This document shows, piece after piece, positions 1 through 9,212 of a stretch of 64,000 bases of DNA (position 1 is the stretch's first letter; each line of letters begins with the position of its first letter). The stretch is from an uncultured Flavobacteriales bacterium (GTDB taxonomy: Bacteria; Bacteroidota; Bacteroidia; Flavobacteriales_G; Salibacteraceae). Under the pieces are notes generated by a model. That model had not been told where the DNA came from. It was given only the letters and a program-made list of their open reading frames with translations, and made no database searches. The position numbers and the translations under genes are program-made. The stretch covers positions 496,001-560,000 of the forward strand of contig CAJQLE010000003.1 of assembly GCA_905479105.1 (NCBI GenBank), given 5' to 3'.

Positions 1-1038
1 TTTAAACTGATGGTGCGCTTATTTAGGAAGCAGTATTTGACATCACCACTGGGTGAAACTTTATCTGCAATTACCATTGCCTTGATTTTGTGGTTTGGAG
101 GCAACCTGGTGCTAGATGGTCATACATTGAATGGTGAGTTTTTCATCCTTTACATTGTCATCTTTTCTCAAATGATTTCTCCCGCTCGAGCCCTATCTGA
201 GTCATTTGTTCGTGTACAACGCGGAATTTCTGCAAGTGAACGTATCGATGAGATTTTAACGGCAGACGAACAAGTGTTAGAGTCTAATGCGGCCGAGAGT
301 ATCTCCAATTTCAAGGACCAAATCGAATTCAGAAATGTTTCGTTCAAATACGGTGATGAGCCGGTCTTGAAAAACATTAATCTAACGGTAAAACGTGGTG
401 AATCCATTGCGTTGGTCGGGCCGTCAGGTGGCGGAAAAACTACGTTGGTTGATCTTATGCCACGATTTTACGATGTTTCTGAAGGTGAGATTTTGCTAGA
501 CGGAAAAAACATCAAAGACTTTAAGGTGTATGATCTTAGAAGCTTATTCGGCATTGTGTCTCAGCAAAGTATTCTGTTTAATGATAGCGTTAAAAACAAC
601 CTTCTTATCGGTAATCAGTATGCAAGTGATAAGCAAGTGATAGATGCCTTGCACGCTGCCAATGCGCATGGTTTTGCGGTTTCCTTGTCTGAAGGATTGG
701 ATACTGGAGTGGGGGAAGCAGGGAATAAATTGTCTGGAGGTCAAAAACAGCGGTTGAGTATTGCACGGGCCATTTTAAATGATCCTCCTATCATGATTAT
801 GGATGAAGCGACATCAGCTCTAGACACAGAAAGCGAGCGTTTGGTGCAAGATGCATTGGAGAAGCTTACGGAAGGTAGAACGAGTTTTGTGATTGCACAC
901 CGATTAAGCACGGTTCAGCATGCCGATCGCATCATCGTCATCGACAAGGGCGAAATTGTAGAAATGGGAAATCACGCTGAGCTGCTAGAGAAAAATGGTC
1001 TATACAAGCGTTTGGTGGACCTTCAAGATCTTTCATAG
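1..1038 (+). CDS. ABC transporter, MsbA-type half transporter (3' part)
   Basis: This is the C-terminal part of an ABC exporter with permease and ATPase fused, probably moving lipid or another hydrophobic compound across the inner membrane. The frame is open from base 1, so the gene starts before the window; the ATG at 10 is internal. The first ~80 residues carry the last membrane helices (for example ITIALILWFGGNLVL). The nucleotide-binding domain then shows Walker A (GPSGGGKTT), the signature LSGGQKQR, Walker B followed by DEATSALD, and the H-loop AHRLSTV, all intact. A glycosyltransferase gene follows 11 bases later on the same strand, so a role in envelope glycolipid export is possible. 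The substrate cannot be read from sequence. Confidence 0.95.
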   Translation, partial: FKLMVRLFRKQYLTSPLGETLSAITIALILWFGGNLVLDGHTLNGEFFILYIVIFSQMISPARALSESFVRVQRGISASERIDEILTADEQVLESNAAESISNFKDQIEFRNVSFKYGDEPVLKNINLTVKRGESIALVGPSGGGKTTLVDLMPRFYDVSEGEILLDGKNIKDFKVYDLRSLFGIVSQQSILFNDSVKNNLLIGNQYASDKQVIDALHAANAHGFAVSLSEGLDTGVGEAGNKLSGGQKQRLSIARAILNDPPIMIMDEATSALDTESERLVQDALEKLTEGRTSFVIAHRLSTVQHADRIIVIDKGEIVEMGNHAELLEKNGLYKRLVDLQDLS

Positions 1039-1049
1039 TTGATCACCGA

Positions 1050-1973
1050 ATGAAGATTTCAGCCTTCACCATGTGCAGAAACGCGGATAAGCTCTATTAT
1101 CCGATCAAAGAATCTATCCTGTCGGCCTTGCCATTAGTGGATGAATTTGTTGTGGCGATAGGCAAAAGTGATGATGATGATCGCACATTAGAAATCATCA
1201 AATCCATTGATTCAGATAAAATTAAAATCATCGAGACCGAATGGGATGTGAACGCATTTCCGAATGGAACCGTTCATGCTCAGCAAACGGATGTAGCTAA
1301 AAGTCATTGCTCAGGAAATTGGTTGCTTTATCTACAAGCAGACGAAGTGCTGCACGAACAAGATCATCAGGAAATTAAAGCGGCTTGTGAAAAGCATTTA
1401 ATGGATCTAAATATTGAAGGCTTTCTGTTTCAATACCATCATTTTTGGGGAGATTATAACCATGTTGTTCGGTCGCACGGGTGGTATAACGAAGAGATTA
1501 GAATCATTCGAAATATTCCTGAGATTCACTCTTGGCAGAGTGCGCAATCGTTTCGTCATATTGCCGATTTTGATGGCAAAAGTTTTCGCTCCAAGGAAGG
1601 AACACGGAAACTGAAGGTCAAGAAGTTGAATGCGGCAATCTATCATTATGGGTGGGTTAGGCCTCCGAAAGTTATGACAGAGAAGATGAATGCTTTGGAT
1701 AGAAATCATTCACATGAATTGATCCAATACCAAAACGAATTCGATTTTGGAGATATGGGAAAGCTTAGCCAATTTGATTCTTCTCATCCTAAGGTGATGG
1801 GGGAGAGAATGAACATGTTGAATTGGAGCGAGGACCTAAATTTCTCTGGCAGACCTTTAGAACGAACGTTTAAGTTTAAACATGAACGGCTGCGCTATAG
1901 AATGCTTTCGTGGATTGAAAATCATTTGTTTAGCGGCAAACAGATTTTTAGGTACAAAAACTTCGATGATTAA
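1050..1973 (+). CDS. Family 2-like glycosyltransferase
   Basis: A 307-residue protein that looks like a GT-A fold glycosyltransferase. The N-terminus has a family-2 opening (MKISAFTMCRNADKLYYPI), followed by a DEFVVAIGKSDDDDRTLEII stretch typical of the nucleotide-sugar site. LYLQADEVLHE near residue 95 takes the place of the usual DxD metal motif. No membrane segment is obvious, so it is probably cytoplasmic or membrane-associated. It starts 11 bases after the ABC exporter, likely in one transcript, which suggests surface glycan or glycolipid synthesis. Acceptor and donor are unknown. The family assignment is good; the exact role is inference. Confidence 0.82.
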   Translation: MKISAFTMCRNADKLYYPIKESILSALPLVDEFVVAIGKSDDDDRTLEIIKSIDSDKIKIIETEWDVNAFPNGTVHAQQTDVAKSHCSGNWLLYLQADEVLHEQDHQEIKAACEKHLMDLNIEGFLFQYHHFWGDYNHVVRSHGWYNEEIRIIRNIPEIHSWQSAQSFRHIADFDGKSFRSKEGTRKLKVKKLNAAIYHYGWVRPPKVMTEKMNALDRNHSHELIQYQNEFDFGDMGKLSQFDSSHPKVMGERMNMLNWSEDLNFSGRPLERTFKFKHERLRYRMLSWIENHLFSGKQIFRYKNFDD

Positions 1974-2014
1974 ATTGCTTAGTTTCGTCTTATTCAATTG
2001 AAATAGAACTACGA

Positions 2015-2494
2015 ATGAGATCATTTTTTGTCCTATTGCTTTCAGCCATCATTTTTTCGTCATGCGATAAATGCAAAGATGTTAGTTGCTTTAATGACGG
2101 TGAGTGCGAAGATGGCGAATGCTTATGCAGCGAATGGTATTCAGGCGAAAGTTGCGAGACTAAAATTATTGAAGAGTACGAAGGCTCTTATGCAGGAGTA
2201 ATGTCTTGTTCTTGGTATAACCCTTATTATTTTAGATTTATTGACATTTCCAGTGAGGATAATGAAATGACAATAGAGGATCAGTCAAATATTGGTTCGT
2301 TTCGATCGTATAGAGCTGTTTTTACAAGTGAGAGAAATTTTAATATTCCTTCACAACCAATTTCATCTGGTAGTTTTGAATCGCTGCGAGCTTCGGGAAG
2401 TGGATCGTTTCAGAATTCGGGACTCGTAATGAATATTACGATTACTAGCAGCACGCAAGGCACTTCAACTCTTTGCAACTTTACAGAGTACTAA
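2015..2494 (+). CDS. Lipoprotein with one EGF-like module
   Basis: A 159-residue protein with a short hydrophobic signal and lipobox ending in SSC17, so probably a lipoprotein. Immediately after the lipidated Cys is a compact Cys-rich stretch (CKDVSCFNDGECEDGECLC) spaced like an EGF/laminin-type module, which Bacteroidota often place at the N-terminus of surface lipoproteins. The remaining ~110 residues are rich in Ser, Thr and aromatics and look like a small beta-sandwich; I do not recognise the fold. It lies 41 bases after the glycosyltransferase and may be transcribed separately. Function unknown. Confidence 0.75.
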   Translation: MRSFFVLLLSAIIFSSCDKCKDVSCFNDGECEDGECLCSEWYSGESCETKIIEEYEGSYAGVMSCSWYNPYYFRFIDISSEDNEMTIEDQSNIGSFRSYRAVFTSERNFNIPSQPISSGSFESLRASGSGSFQNSGLVMNITITSSTQGTSTLCNFTEY

Positions 2495-2531
2495 ATATTT
2501 CAAAGAAGCTTAGTTCGGTTACGAAAACCGC

Positions 2532-2684
2532 TTACCTCGGACAGCTTTTACAAGCCTTTTTTCCTTTCTTTTTGAATTTTTCACAGCACTTTTTCTTGCA
2601 TTCAAGTGGGATGATTCCTTCATGATTGAATTGCATTGCTATGCAGGGTGGAAGACTTATTTCTTGCTGAGGCTGAATGCGCAT
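2532..2684 (-). CDS. Small Cys/Lys-rich protein, 50 residues
   Basis: A 50-residue reading frame with ATG at 2684 and TAA at 2532, in the gap between two convergent genes. The C-terminal half is dense in cysteine and lysine (LECKKKCCEKFKKKGKKACK, then SCPR), with five Cys in 22 residues, a pattern that suggests metal binding or nucleic-acid contact. I have the impression that similar KKCCEKxKKKGK tails occur as short conserved proteins in other flavobacteria, but I cannot verify this here. No signal peptide is present. It would be missed by gene callers with a 60-codon cut-off. Function unknown. Confidence 0.6.
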   Translation of the reverse strand: MRIQPQQEISLPPCIAMQFNHEGIIPLECKKKCCEKFKKKGKKACKSCPR

Positions 2685-2789
2685 GCTTATCTAGAATAAT
2701 TCTAAACAAAGATAATTCCGATGACATTTTGAATCAAACAAATTGTCATGAGTTTTCCTGTTTTTTATCAACTATTGGTTTGGGTTAGT

Positions 2790-3782
2790 TTAAATCCCGC
2801 ATCCCTCAGCAGGGATTTCATTCGGAACAAAACCTGCATTCGCTGAAACTCCACCCGCAACAAAATACCCGAAAGCTTCTTTGCCAGTAGTCACGTTCTT
2901 AAGGTTTCCACGAATGGGAGCCGGTGGGGTGTCAAACGGACCGCCAACAAATGCAGTTTGATTTCTCAAAGAATTAATGAAGTTGCTGTAACCTTCATTT
3001 GTTCTCACTTGAAACACAACAATGGTGTCTCCAAGATCCAATTCGTTTCCATACACATCAAACTCAAAAAGGCACAGACCATCTATTTGAGCATCATCAA
3101 ATACGCTTATGAAAAATGGACTGTCTACATATTCATTGTTAATGTAAAACATCCATCGGTAATGATCACCTAAACCCGGTTTTTCATAAGTGTCGATACC
3201 TAGATAGTAAGCACAAGAATCTTGAATAAAATTCGAATTGTAAACTGCATTTACACCCAATAATGGAGGGACAGAGTTATAGATTTGAGGATCCGTCTCA
3301 TAGAAATTATCCAATGCCTCAATTTCTAGATGGTAGCTGGCTCCGACTTCAGGATCATGCGTGAACCTATAAGTACCTGGAATTGAAGGGTCTTCAATCA
3401 GCGTTTCAGCCAAGATGTTGTTTTTGAATAACTGAACTACAGCATTTGATACTGGGGGTGGAGCTGCATTCGAAAAATAATCAGAAGTGCTGGTAAGTAT
3501 TACTTTATTGAACGGGAAATAATCCGTCACATTCTCGATAGAGTCAATTGGAAACTGGGCTGCTAATCCAGCTGCAAGCTCAATCTCAGATTTTGGAATA
3601 GTAATAATTCCAGAACAATCTAGGTCTTGCTCAGGTATAAAGAAATCTAAATCTGTGAGGTATGCCTCAATGACCAATTCAGCTTCATTGGGGGGTAATT
3701 CTAAATCAATTACTTCTTGACAAGAATTTACTACCACTAAAGAGAGGGCTAGAAGAAAAGTATATGTTAATGATTTGAGCAT
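2790..3782 (-). CDS. DUF4249 family outer-membrane lipoprotein
   Basis: A 330-residue lipoprotein with a signal peptide and lipobox (VVVNSC, Cys about residue 21), followed by QEVIDLELPPNEAELVIEAY, a characteristic DUF4249 opening. The rest is beta-rich with a Pro-rich segment near the end (GGPFDTPPAPIRGN) and closes on a Cys-containing tail. DUF4249 proteins are typically encoded directly after a TonB receptor, as here: the start is 3 bases beyond the receptor stop at 3786. It is probably an accessory surface lipoprotein of that receptor. Substrate unknown. Confidence 0.88.
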   Translation of the reverse strand: MLKSLTYTFLLALSLVVVNSCQEVIDLELPPNEAELVIEAYLTDLDFFIPEQDLDCSGIITIPKSEIELAAGLAAQFPIDSIENVTDYFPFNKVILTSTSDYFSNAAPPPVSNAVVQLFKNNILAETLIEDPSIPGTYRFTHDPEVGASYHLEIEALDNFYETDPQIYNSVPPLLGVNAVYNSNFIQDSCAYYLGIDTYEKPGLGDHYRWMFYINNEYVDSPFFISVFDDAQIDGLCLFEFDVYGNELDLGDTIVVFQVRTNEGYSNFINSLRNQTAFVGGPFDTPPAPIRGNLKNVTTGKEAFGYFVAGGVSANAGFVPNEIPAEGCGI

Positions 3783-3785
3783 TGT

Positions 3786-6158
3786 TTAGAATTTAAAATT
3801 CAATGTCACATAAGGAATGATTGTAGCATATATAGAGAGCTGGTTCGCTTCAGTTACATCTGGATCGGTTGAACTCGCTTGGAAGAAGATCGAATAGGGG
3901 TTTTTGCGCGCGTACATGTTGTATGCTCCAAACGCCAGGTCTAATCCAATTTTGTGAGTTTCCGGATCACGCATAACCCAATAGGCAGATAAATCAAGTC
4001 GATGATATGCGGGAGTTCTCGCTCCATTTCTGTTTGTATACAGAGGAGCTGTTACTCCGCCAAATGAGAACCTTCCATCAGGATAAGTAATAGGTCTTCC
4101 TGTCATGTAGGCGAAATTTGATGATACGTTGAATCGCTTTGTAATGTCATAACTCAATACAAGACTTATATCATGTGTCTTGTCCCAATTGGCTGGGTAT
4201 GGATCTCCACCATTAATTTGCGCCACTTCTCTTTCAACTCTTGATAGCGTGTAGCTAATCCAACCGGTTAAGTTTCCGCGTTTCTTTTTAATCTGCACTT
4301 CAAGGCCATATGCCTGTCCATTTCCAGTAAATAATTCGGTTTCTAGCGTATTGTTTAACAAAAGTTCAGCCTCATCTTTATAGTCAACTAGATTTTGGAA
4401 TTGTTTGTAGTAAACTTCAACAGAGCTTTCGTATCGATTATTGAAGAAGTTTCTAAAATACCCCAAACCTACTTGGTCAGCTATTGCAGGCTGAATGAAT
4501 TTTCCTGATGGCATATATATGTCAACAGGAGTTGCGGCCGTTGTATTTGAAATGAGGTGGATATATTGTCTCATTCTATTAAAACTTGCCTTTACTGAGG
4601 AAACTTCATTAAGCTGGAAATTGGCTGAGAACCGAGGTTCAATTCCTCCAAAGGATCTTACTACGTCCCAAGCATTGTAGACTGTAGAATCGCTTGGTGC
4701 AATAACAGTTGCTGGGCGCTCAGGATCAACGGGTTGATCGTTGGGGTAGTCATAGACCGTTCCTGGTCCTATTTGAGCAAAACCACTCCATCTCAATCCA
4801 TAAACAAGTGTTAATCGAGTGCCAACCTTTTGTTCATTACTGAGGTAAAGAGCCGTCTCAAACGCTGGAATTTCAGCTACCGAAAAATTGACAGTGTCCC
4901 GTTCATCGTTGATTTCAAAGCTTGCCTCCGCTGCACCCGGAGCAAATTGATAGTATGTGTTTTGCCAACCAAATTCCACTTTGTTTTTTGGATTGAGAAA
5001 ATACGTGAAGTCTGCTTTGCCACTATAATTTCTAATGGATGCGCTCCAGTCAAAGGCAAATCCATTGTTATCTGCACCAAGGTTGTATTTATAATCACTA
5101 AAGACGGCAGTGAAGTTGGAGAAGAGTTTATCAGAAAAAAGGTGATTCCATCTAAGGGAAGCAGTTTGATTTCCCCATCTTGTACTAAATAATCCGGCTA
5201 GATCAAATACATCGTTTCCATTATAGGCAGATAGATAGAGCCTGTTTTTATCATTAATATTCCAATTGATTTTTCCATTGAGGTCGTAGAAAAAAAGCTT
5301 GCTGTCATTAATGGTTTCATTGTTAGCCAAGGGAAAGAATATGTCAAAATAGCTTCTTCGGCCTGATGCAATGAATGATATTTTGTCTTTAACAATTGGG
5401 GCTTCAATCGTTAGGCGGCTGAAGAGAAGACCTACGCCTCCCGTTACCTCAAGCTCCTTCATGTTGCCATCCTTTTGTCTGATATCTAGCACTGATGATA
5501 ACCTTCCTCCATACTTGGCTGGAATTCCACCTTTATAAAGTTTGGTGTCTTTGATCGCATCAGCATTGAAAACTGAAAAGAACCCGAATAAGTGCGATGA
5601 ACTGAAAATGGGACTTTCATCCAACAGAATTAAGTTTTGATCAATGTTTCCACCCCTCACGTTGAATCCAGTAGCTCCTTCTCCTACAGTGGTTACTCCA
5701 GGCAACAACTGGATGGAACGAATAATGTCCGCTTCACCTAAGAGTTGTGGGATCTTTTTTATTTGAGCGATGTCTAATTTTTCAACGCTCATCTCAGCAC
5801 TAGTAAGTGCTTCGTCTTCCCTTTCACCAGTGATAACAACCTCATTCAGCATTTGCTCTCCGAATGATATTTCTACGTTCTTGGTGATCGATTTAGTAAG
5901 TTCAATGGTTTCCGATTTTGTAGAGAATCCTACAAAGCTCCATTCAATGGTATATGTTCCTGGTTCAAGAGTTAATGAATAGAATCCATATTCATTCGTG
6001 GAAACACCCTGCGTTAATTCCTTTACTAGTACGGTTGCTGAAATCATTCCTTCACCAGATTCTCCGTCCTTTACGTATCCAGAAATTGTCACTTTATCCT
6101 GAGCGAATGAGGTAATAGCAAAGCAAATTAGTAATAGACTAAATATGTGTTTCATCAA
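3786..6158 (-). CDS. TonB-dependent outer-membrane receptor
   Basis: A 790-residue receptor that should import a ligand across the outer membrane using TonB/ExbBD energy. The order is signal peptide (to about residue 19), a carboxypeptidase-regulatory-like beta-sandwich (VTISGYVKDGESGEGMISAT), then the plug domain (PQLLGEADIIRSIQLLPGVT; GFNVRGGNIDQNLILLDE), and a long barrel ending in aromatic LNFKF. It shares an operon with the DUF4249 lipoprotein. This is not a SusC, since no SusD partner is present. A TACATTTG promoter element lies 18 bases upstream. Ligand not predictable. Confidence 0.93.
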   Translation of the reverse strand: MMKHIFSLLLICFAITSFAQDKVTISGYVKDGESGEGMISATVLVKELTQGVSTNEYGFYSLTLEPGTYTIEWSFVGFSTKSETIELTKSITKNVEISFGEQMLNEVVITGEREDEALTSAEMSVEKLDIAQIKKIPQLLGEADIIRSIQLLPGVTTVGEGATGFNVRGGNIDQNLILLDESPIFSSSHLFGFFSVFNADAIKDTKLYKGGIPAKYGGRLSSVLDIRQKDGNMKELEVTGGVGLLFSRLTIEAPIVKDKISFIASGRRSYFDIFFPLANNETINDSKLFFYDLNGKINWNINDKNRLYLSAYNGNDVFDLAGLFSTRWGNQTASLRWNHLFSDKLFSNFTAVFSDYKYNLGADNNGFAFDWSASIRNYSGKADFTYFLNPKNKVEFGWQNTYYQFAPGAAEASFEINDERDTVNFSVAEIPAFETALYLSNEQKVGTRLTLVYGLRWSGFAQIGPGTVYDYPNDQPVDPERPATVIAPSDSTVYNAWDVVRSFGGIEPRFSANFQLNEVSSVKASFNRMRQYIHLISNTTAATPVDIYMPSGKFIQPAIADQVGLGYFRNFFNNRYESSVEVYYKQFQNLVDYKDEAELLLNNTLETELFTGNGQAYGLEVQIKKKRGNLTGWISYTLSRVEREVAQINGGDPYPANWDKTHDISLVLSYDITKRFNVSSNFAYMTGRPITYPDGRFSFGGVTAPLYTNRNGARTPAYHRLDLSAYWVMRDPETHKIGLDLAFGAYNMYARKNPYSIFFQASSTDPDVTEANQLSIYATIIPYVTLNFKF

Positions 6159-6175
6159 TCCTTTTTTGGGAGTGC

Positions 6176-6183
6176 CAAATGTA
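6176..6183 (-). promoter_or_regulatory. Promoter -7 element TACATTTG for the TonB receptor
   Basis: On the minus strand the sequence TACATTTG fits the Bacteroidota -7 consensus TAnnTTTG and lies 18 bases before the receptor start codon. A TTG lies 15 bases upstream, closer than the usual ~19, so only the -7 element is well supported. Confidence 0.45.
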
Positions 6184-6317
6184 CTCCTCGTGATAGAGCA
6201 ATCTTTATATAATGGATAAACGGACGTTATGTTTAGAGGAACGGTTTGTTTTTTTTAGACTAAAAAAATCAGCCCTATCGATGCTGATAGTTTAGAATCA
6301 AAATTTTGTTAAAATGC

Positions 6318-6329
6318 TATGCGTGCATA
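6318..6329. promoter_or_regulatory. Possible MarR operator, TATGC-GT-GCATA
   Basis: A perfect 5+2+5 inverted repeat lies 30 bases before the marR start codon, the usual place for an autoregulatory MarR operator. Palindromes this short also occur by chance; no second copy was found before the fad genes, which follow in the same transcript. Confidence 0.35.
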
Positions 6330-6359
6330 ATAAAAATATTATATTCGTTACAATCAATT

Positions 6360-6788
6360 ATGAAATCAGAAGAAACGATAGATTTTCATGTACGCTGGGC
6401 TTGGCTTAAAATAAGCAAGATGTACAATCAAGAAGCTTCCAAACATGGAATCACTCAATCTATTGGGTTTATATTATTGAATATTGACCCTCGCCAGGGC
6501 ACACCTTCAACTCAACTTGGTCCTAAAATGGGAATGGAGCCTACGAGCCTCAGTCGCACTCTCAAAACAATGGAAGAGAAAGGCATGATTTCGAGGCTTC
6601 AAGATGAATCCGATAGAAGAATAATGCGAATACTGTTGACAGAAGAAGGAAAGCGTTTGCGAGAAATATCTAAAGAATCGGTTGTCCGATTTAACAAGAA
6701 AATATCAGAGAATGTCAGTGAAGAAAAGCTCCAAAACTTCATTGACGTAATTCAAATCATAGAACAAAATACAGTCAAAGCATCATGA
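6360..6788 (+). CDS. MarR family regulator of the beta-oxidation operon
   Basis: A 142-residue winged-helix regulator. I chose the ATG at 6360 (MKSEETIDFHVRWAWLKISK) because it gives the usual MarR length; an ATG at 6306 would add 18 residues of unconvincing sequence. The DNA-binding part is clear: GMEPTSLSRTLKTMEEKGMI is the recognition helix and LQDESDRRIMRILLTEEGK is the wing. Its stop overlaps the next start by ATGA, so it is co-transcribed with the beta-oxidation genes and probably represses them until an acyl-CoA or fatty acid binds. The ligand is inference from context. Confidence 0.9.
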   Translation: MKSEETIDFHVRWAWLKISKMYNQEASKHGITQSIGFILLNIDPRQGTPSTQLGPKMGMEPTSLSRTLKTMEEKGMISRLQDESDRRIMRILLTEEGKRLREISKESVVRFNKKISENVSEEKLQNFIDVIQIIEQNTVKAS

Positions 6789-9193
6789 GTAAAAGACGTA
6801 TCAAAAAAGTAGCCGTTTTAGGCTCTGGAATAATGGGGTCACGCATAGCGTGTCACTTTGCCAATATTGGGGTTCAAGTATTGTTGCTTGACATTGTTCC
6901 TAGAGAGCCAAATGAAAAAGAAAAGGCTAAAAACCTGACCTTGAATGACAAGGCAGTTAGAAATAGAATAGTTAACGACAGTCTTCAAACGGCTTTAAAG
7001 AGCAATCCATCACCAGTTTATCAAAAGTCAGCAGCCAAGCTCATTGAAACTGGAAATTTTGATGATGATCTTCAGCGTATCGCTGAATGCGATTGGATAA
7101 TGGAGGTTATTATTGAACGACTTGACATTAAGCAGGGCTTATTCGAGAAGGTGGAGAAGTTCAGAAAGCCGGGAACTTTAATCACCTCAAATACATCCGG
7201 TATTCCTATTCATCTAATGAATGAAGGAAGAAGCGATGATTTTAAGAAACACTTTTGTGGAACACACTTTTTTAATCCACCCAGATATCTAAAGTTACTC
7301 GAGATAATTCCGGGACCCGATACCGATAGCACCGTCATTGACTTTTTGATGGACTATGGAAAAAGGTTTCTTGGAAAAACAACAGTGCTATGTAAGGACA
7401 CGCCAGCTTTTATTGCGAATCGAGTTGGAGTCTTTAGTATAATGTGGATGTTTCACTATGTGAAAGAAAAAGGACTTAGCGTTGATGAGATTGATAGATT
7501 AACTGGTCCATTGATTGGTCGTCCGAAGTCAGCAACTTTTAGAACTGCAGATGTAGTTGGGCTTGATACGCTTGTGCATGTGGCCAATGGTCTCAAAGAC
7601 AATGTGCCAAACGATGAGCAAAAAGAGCTTTTTCAGATTCCAGATTACATCGAGCACATGTTGAAAAACAATATGCTAGGCAGTAAAACCAAGGAAGGAT
7701 TTTTCAAAAAAGTTAAAGGAAAAGACGGTAAGTCGGAAATCCTTTCATTGAACCTTGAGACATTGGAATATGGACCAAGAGTAAAAGCCAAGTTCCAATC
7801 ATTGGAATTGGCCAAGTCCGAAGATGATCTTGGGAAAAGAACTAAAATGCTTTTCAATGCCAAAGACAAAGCCGGAGAGTTTTATCGCGCTCATTTCATG
7901 AGTTTGATGGCGTACGTTTCAAATCGTGTTCCCGAAATTAGTGATGAAGTTTACCGATTGGATGATGCTCTTAAGGCTGGGTTTGGTTATGAAATGGGCC
8001 CATTCGAAACATGGGATGCCATTGGCTTTGAAAATGGATTGAATGCATTGAAATCTGATGGTGTTGCTTATTCTCCGTGGATTGATGCTATGCACGAAAA
8101 AGGCGCGAAATCGTTTTATCGTATTGAAGATGGCAAAAGACAATTCTGGAATCAAGCAACCAACAAATACTCTGATATTCCAGGACAAGAAGGTCTAGTG
8201 AATCTGCAAGTGGCAAAGAGTAAAGGTGTTTTATGGCAGAATGCTGGAACCACCATCTCTGATCTAGGAGATGGTATCTTGAATGTCGAGTTCCACACTA
8301 AAATGAACACCATTGGAGGTGAAGTTTTAGCTGGGCTTAATAAAGCCATTGATATGGCTGAAGCTGACTATGAAGGATTGGTAGTATATAATGAAGGTGG
8401 TAATTTTAGTGCTGGCGCTAATGTGGGCCTGATTTTTATGATGGCTGCCGAGCAAGAAATGGATGAACTGGATTTTGCGGTTCGTCAGTTTCAGCAAACG
8501 ATGATGCGTATGCGCTATTCAAGCATACCAGTTGTTGCAGCTCCGCACAACCTTGCGCTAGGAGGAGGTTGTGAATTATGCTTGCATGCCGATAAAGTAG
8601 TGGCGCATGCTGAGTTATATATGGGCTTAGTGGAATTCGGAGTTGGTGTGATCCCAGGGGGAGGCGGAACAAAAGAATTCGCACTTCGATTGGCTGATGA
8701 ACTCCGCGATGGTGATATCAGAAGCAATCAATTTAGACATAGGCTGATGACCATAGCGCAGGCGAAGGTGGCTACGTCAGCCCAAGAAGCTTTTGAGCTA
8801 GGTTATTTGAGAGAAGGCGTGGATGAGGTTGTCTATAATCGAGATCTGCAGCTTACAGTCGCCAAAAAGGCCGCAATGAACCTCGCTGAGAAAGGCTATA
8901 CCCAGCCAAAGCAACGAGAAGATGTTCAAGTATTGGGTAATGAAGGTTTAGGCCTTGTTTATGTTGGTGCTGAAACCATGGCAGCTGGACATTATATGAG
9001 TGAGCATGACCGATTAATCAGTGAGAAGCTAGGATGGGTTATGTGTGGTGGCGACTTGAGTTATCCGCAGCCAGTATCGGAGAAATACTTGCTTGACTTA
9101 GAAAGAAAAGCCTTTCTTGAATTGTGTTCTACTAGAAAGACACTCGAGCGGCTTCAAAGCATGGTGAAATCTGGAAAAGTATTAAGAAACTAG
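6785..9193 (+). CDS. fadN: 3-hydroxyacyl-CoA dehydrogenase / enoyl-CoA hydratase fusion
   Basis: An 802-residue bifunctional beta-oxidation enzyme. The N-terminal half is an NAD-dependent 3-hydroxyacyl-CoA dehydrogenase: Rossmann motif GSGIMGSRIACHFANIG at residues 13-29, catalytic neighbourhood FCGTHFFNPPRYLKLLEII, and a C-terminal 3HCDH domain. The C-terminal part is a crotonase: GGNFSAGANVGL and ALGGGCELCLHAD, then VIPGGGGTKE. Dehydrogenase-first order matches Bacillus FadN rather than E. coli FadB. It hydrates trans-2-enoyl-CoA and oxidises the product to 3-ketoacyl-CoA for the thiolase encoded 19 bases downstream. It overlaps marR by 4 bases. Confidence 0.94.
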   Translation: MSKRRIKKVAVLGSGIMGSRIACHFANIGVQVLLLDIVPREPNEKEKAKNLTLNDKAVRNRIVNDSLQTALKSNPSPVYQKSAAKLIETGNFDDDLQRIAECDWIMEVIIERLDIKQGLFEKVEKFRKPGTLITSNTSGIPIHLMNEGRSDDFKKHFCGTHFFNPPRYLKLLEIIPGPDTDSTVIDFLMDYGKRFLGKTTVLCKDTPAFIANRVGVFSIMWMFHYVKEKGLSVDEIDRLTGPLIGRPKSATFRTADVVGLDTLVHVANGLKDNVPNDEQKELFQIPDYIEHMLKNNMLGSKTKEGFFKKVKGKDGKSEILSLNLETLEYGPRVKAKFQSLELAKSEDDLGKRTKMLFNAKDKAGEFYRAHFMSLMAYVSNRVPEISDEVYRLDDALKAGFGYEMGPFETWDAIGFENGLNALKSDGVAYSPWIDAMHEKGAKSFYRIEDGKRQFWNQATNKYSDIPGQEGLVNLQVAKSKGVLWQNAGTTISDLGDGILNVEFHTKMNTIGGEVLAGLNKAIDMAEADYEGLVVYNEGGNFSAGANVGLIFMMAAEQEMDELDFAVRQFQQTMMRMRYSSIPVVAAPHNLALGGGCELCLHADKVVAHAELYMGLVEFGVGVIPGGGGTKEFALRLADELRDGDIRSNQFRHRLMTIAQAKVATSAQEAFELGYLREGVDEVVYNRDLQLTVAKKAAMNLAEKGYTQPKQREDVQVLGNEGLGLVYVGAETMAAGHYMSEHDRLISEKLGWVMCGGDLSYPQPVSEKYLLDLERKAFLELCSTRKTLERLQSMVKSGKVLRN

Positions 9194-9212
9194 AATTTAT
9201 ATAGAAAGAATT

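Noticed and set aside
4830-5192. A 120-residue plus-strand frame inside the TonB receptor
   Set aside because: Antisense shadow of a strongly supported gene with no family likeness of its own.
6250-6268. Palindrome TTTTTTTAG-A-CTAAAAAAA as a terminator
   Set aside because: It lies between divergent genes where nothing needs terminating and its stem is almost all A-T; left as low-complexity DNA.
7919-8188. An 89-residue minus-strand frame inside the FadN-like gene
   Set aside because: Shadow of a conserved enzyme; the true frame carries clear 3HCDH and crotonase motifs.
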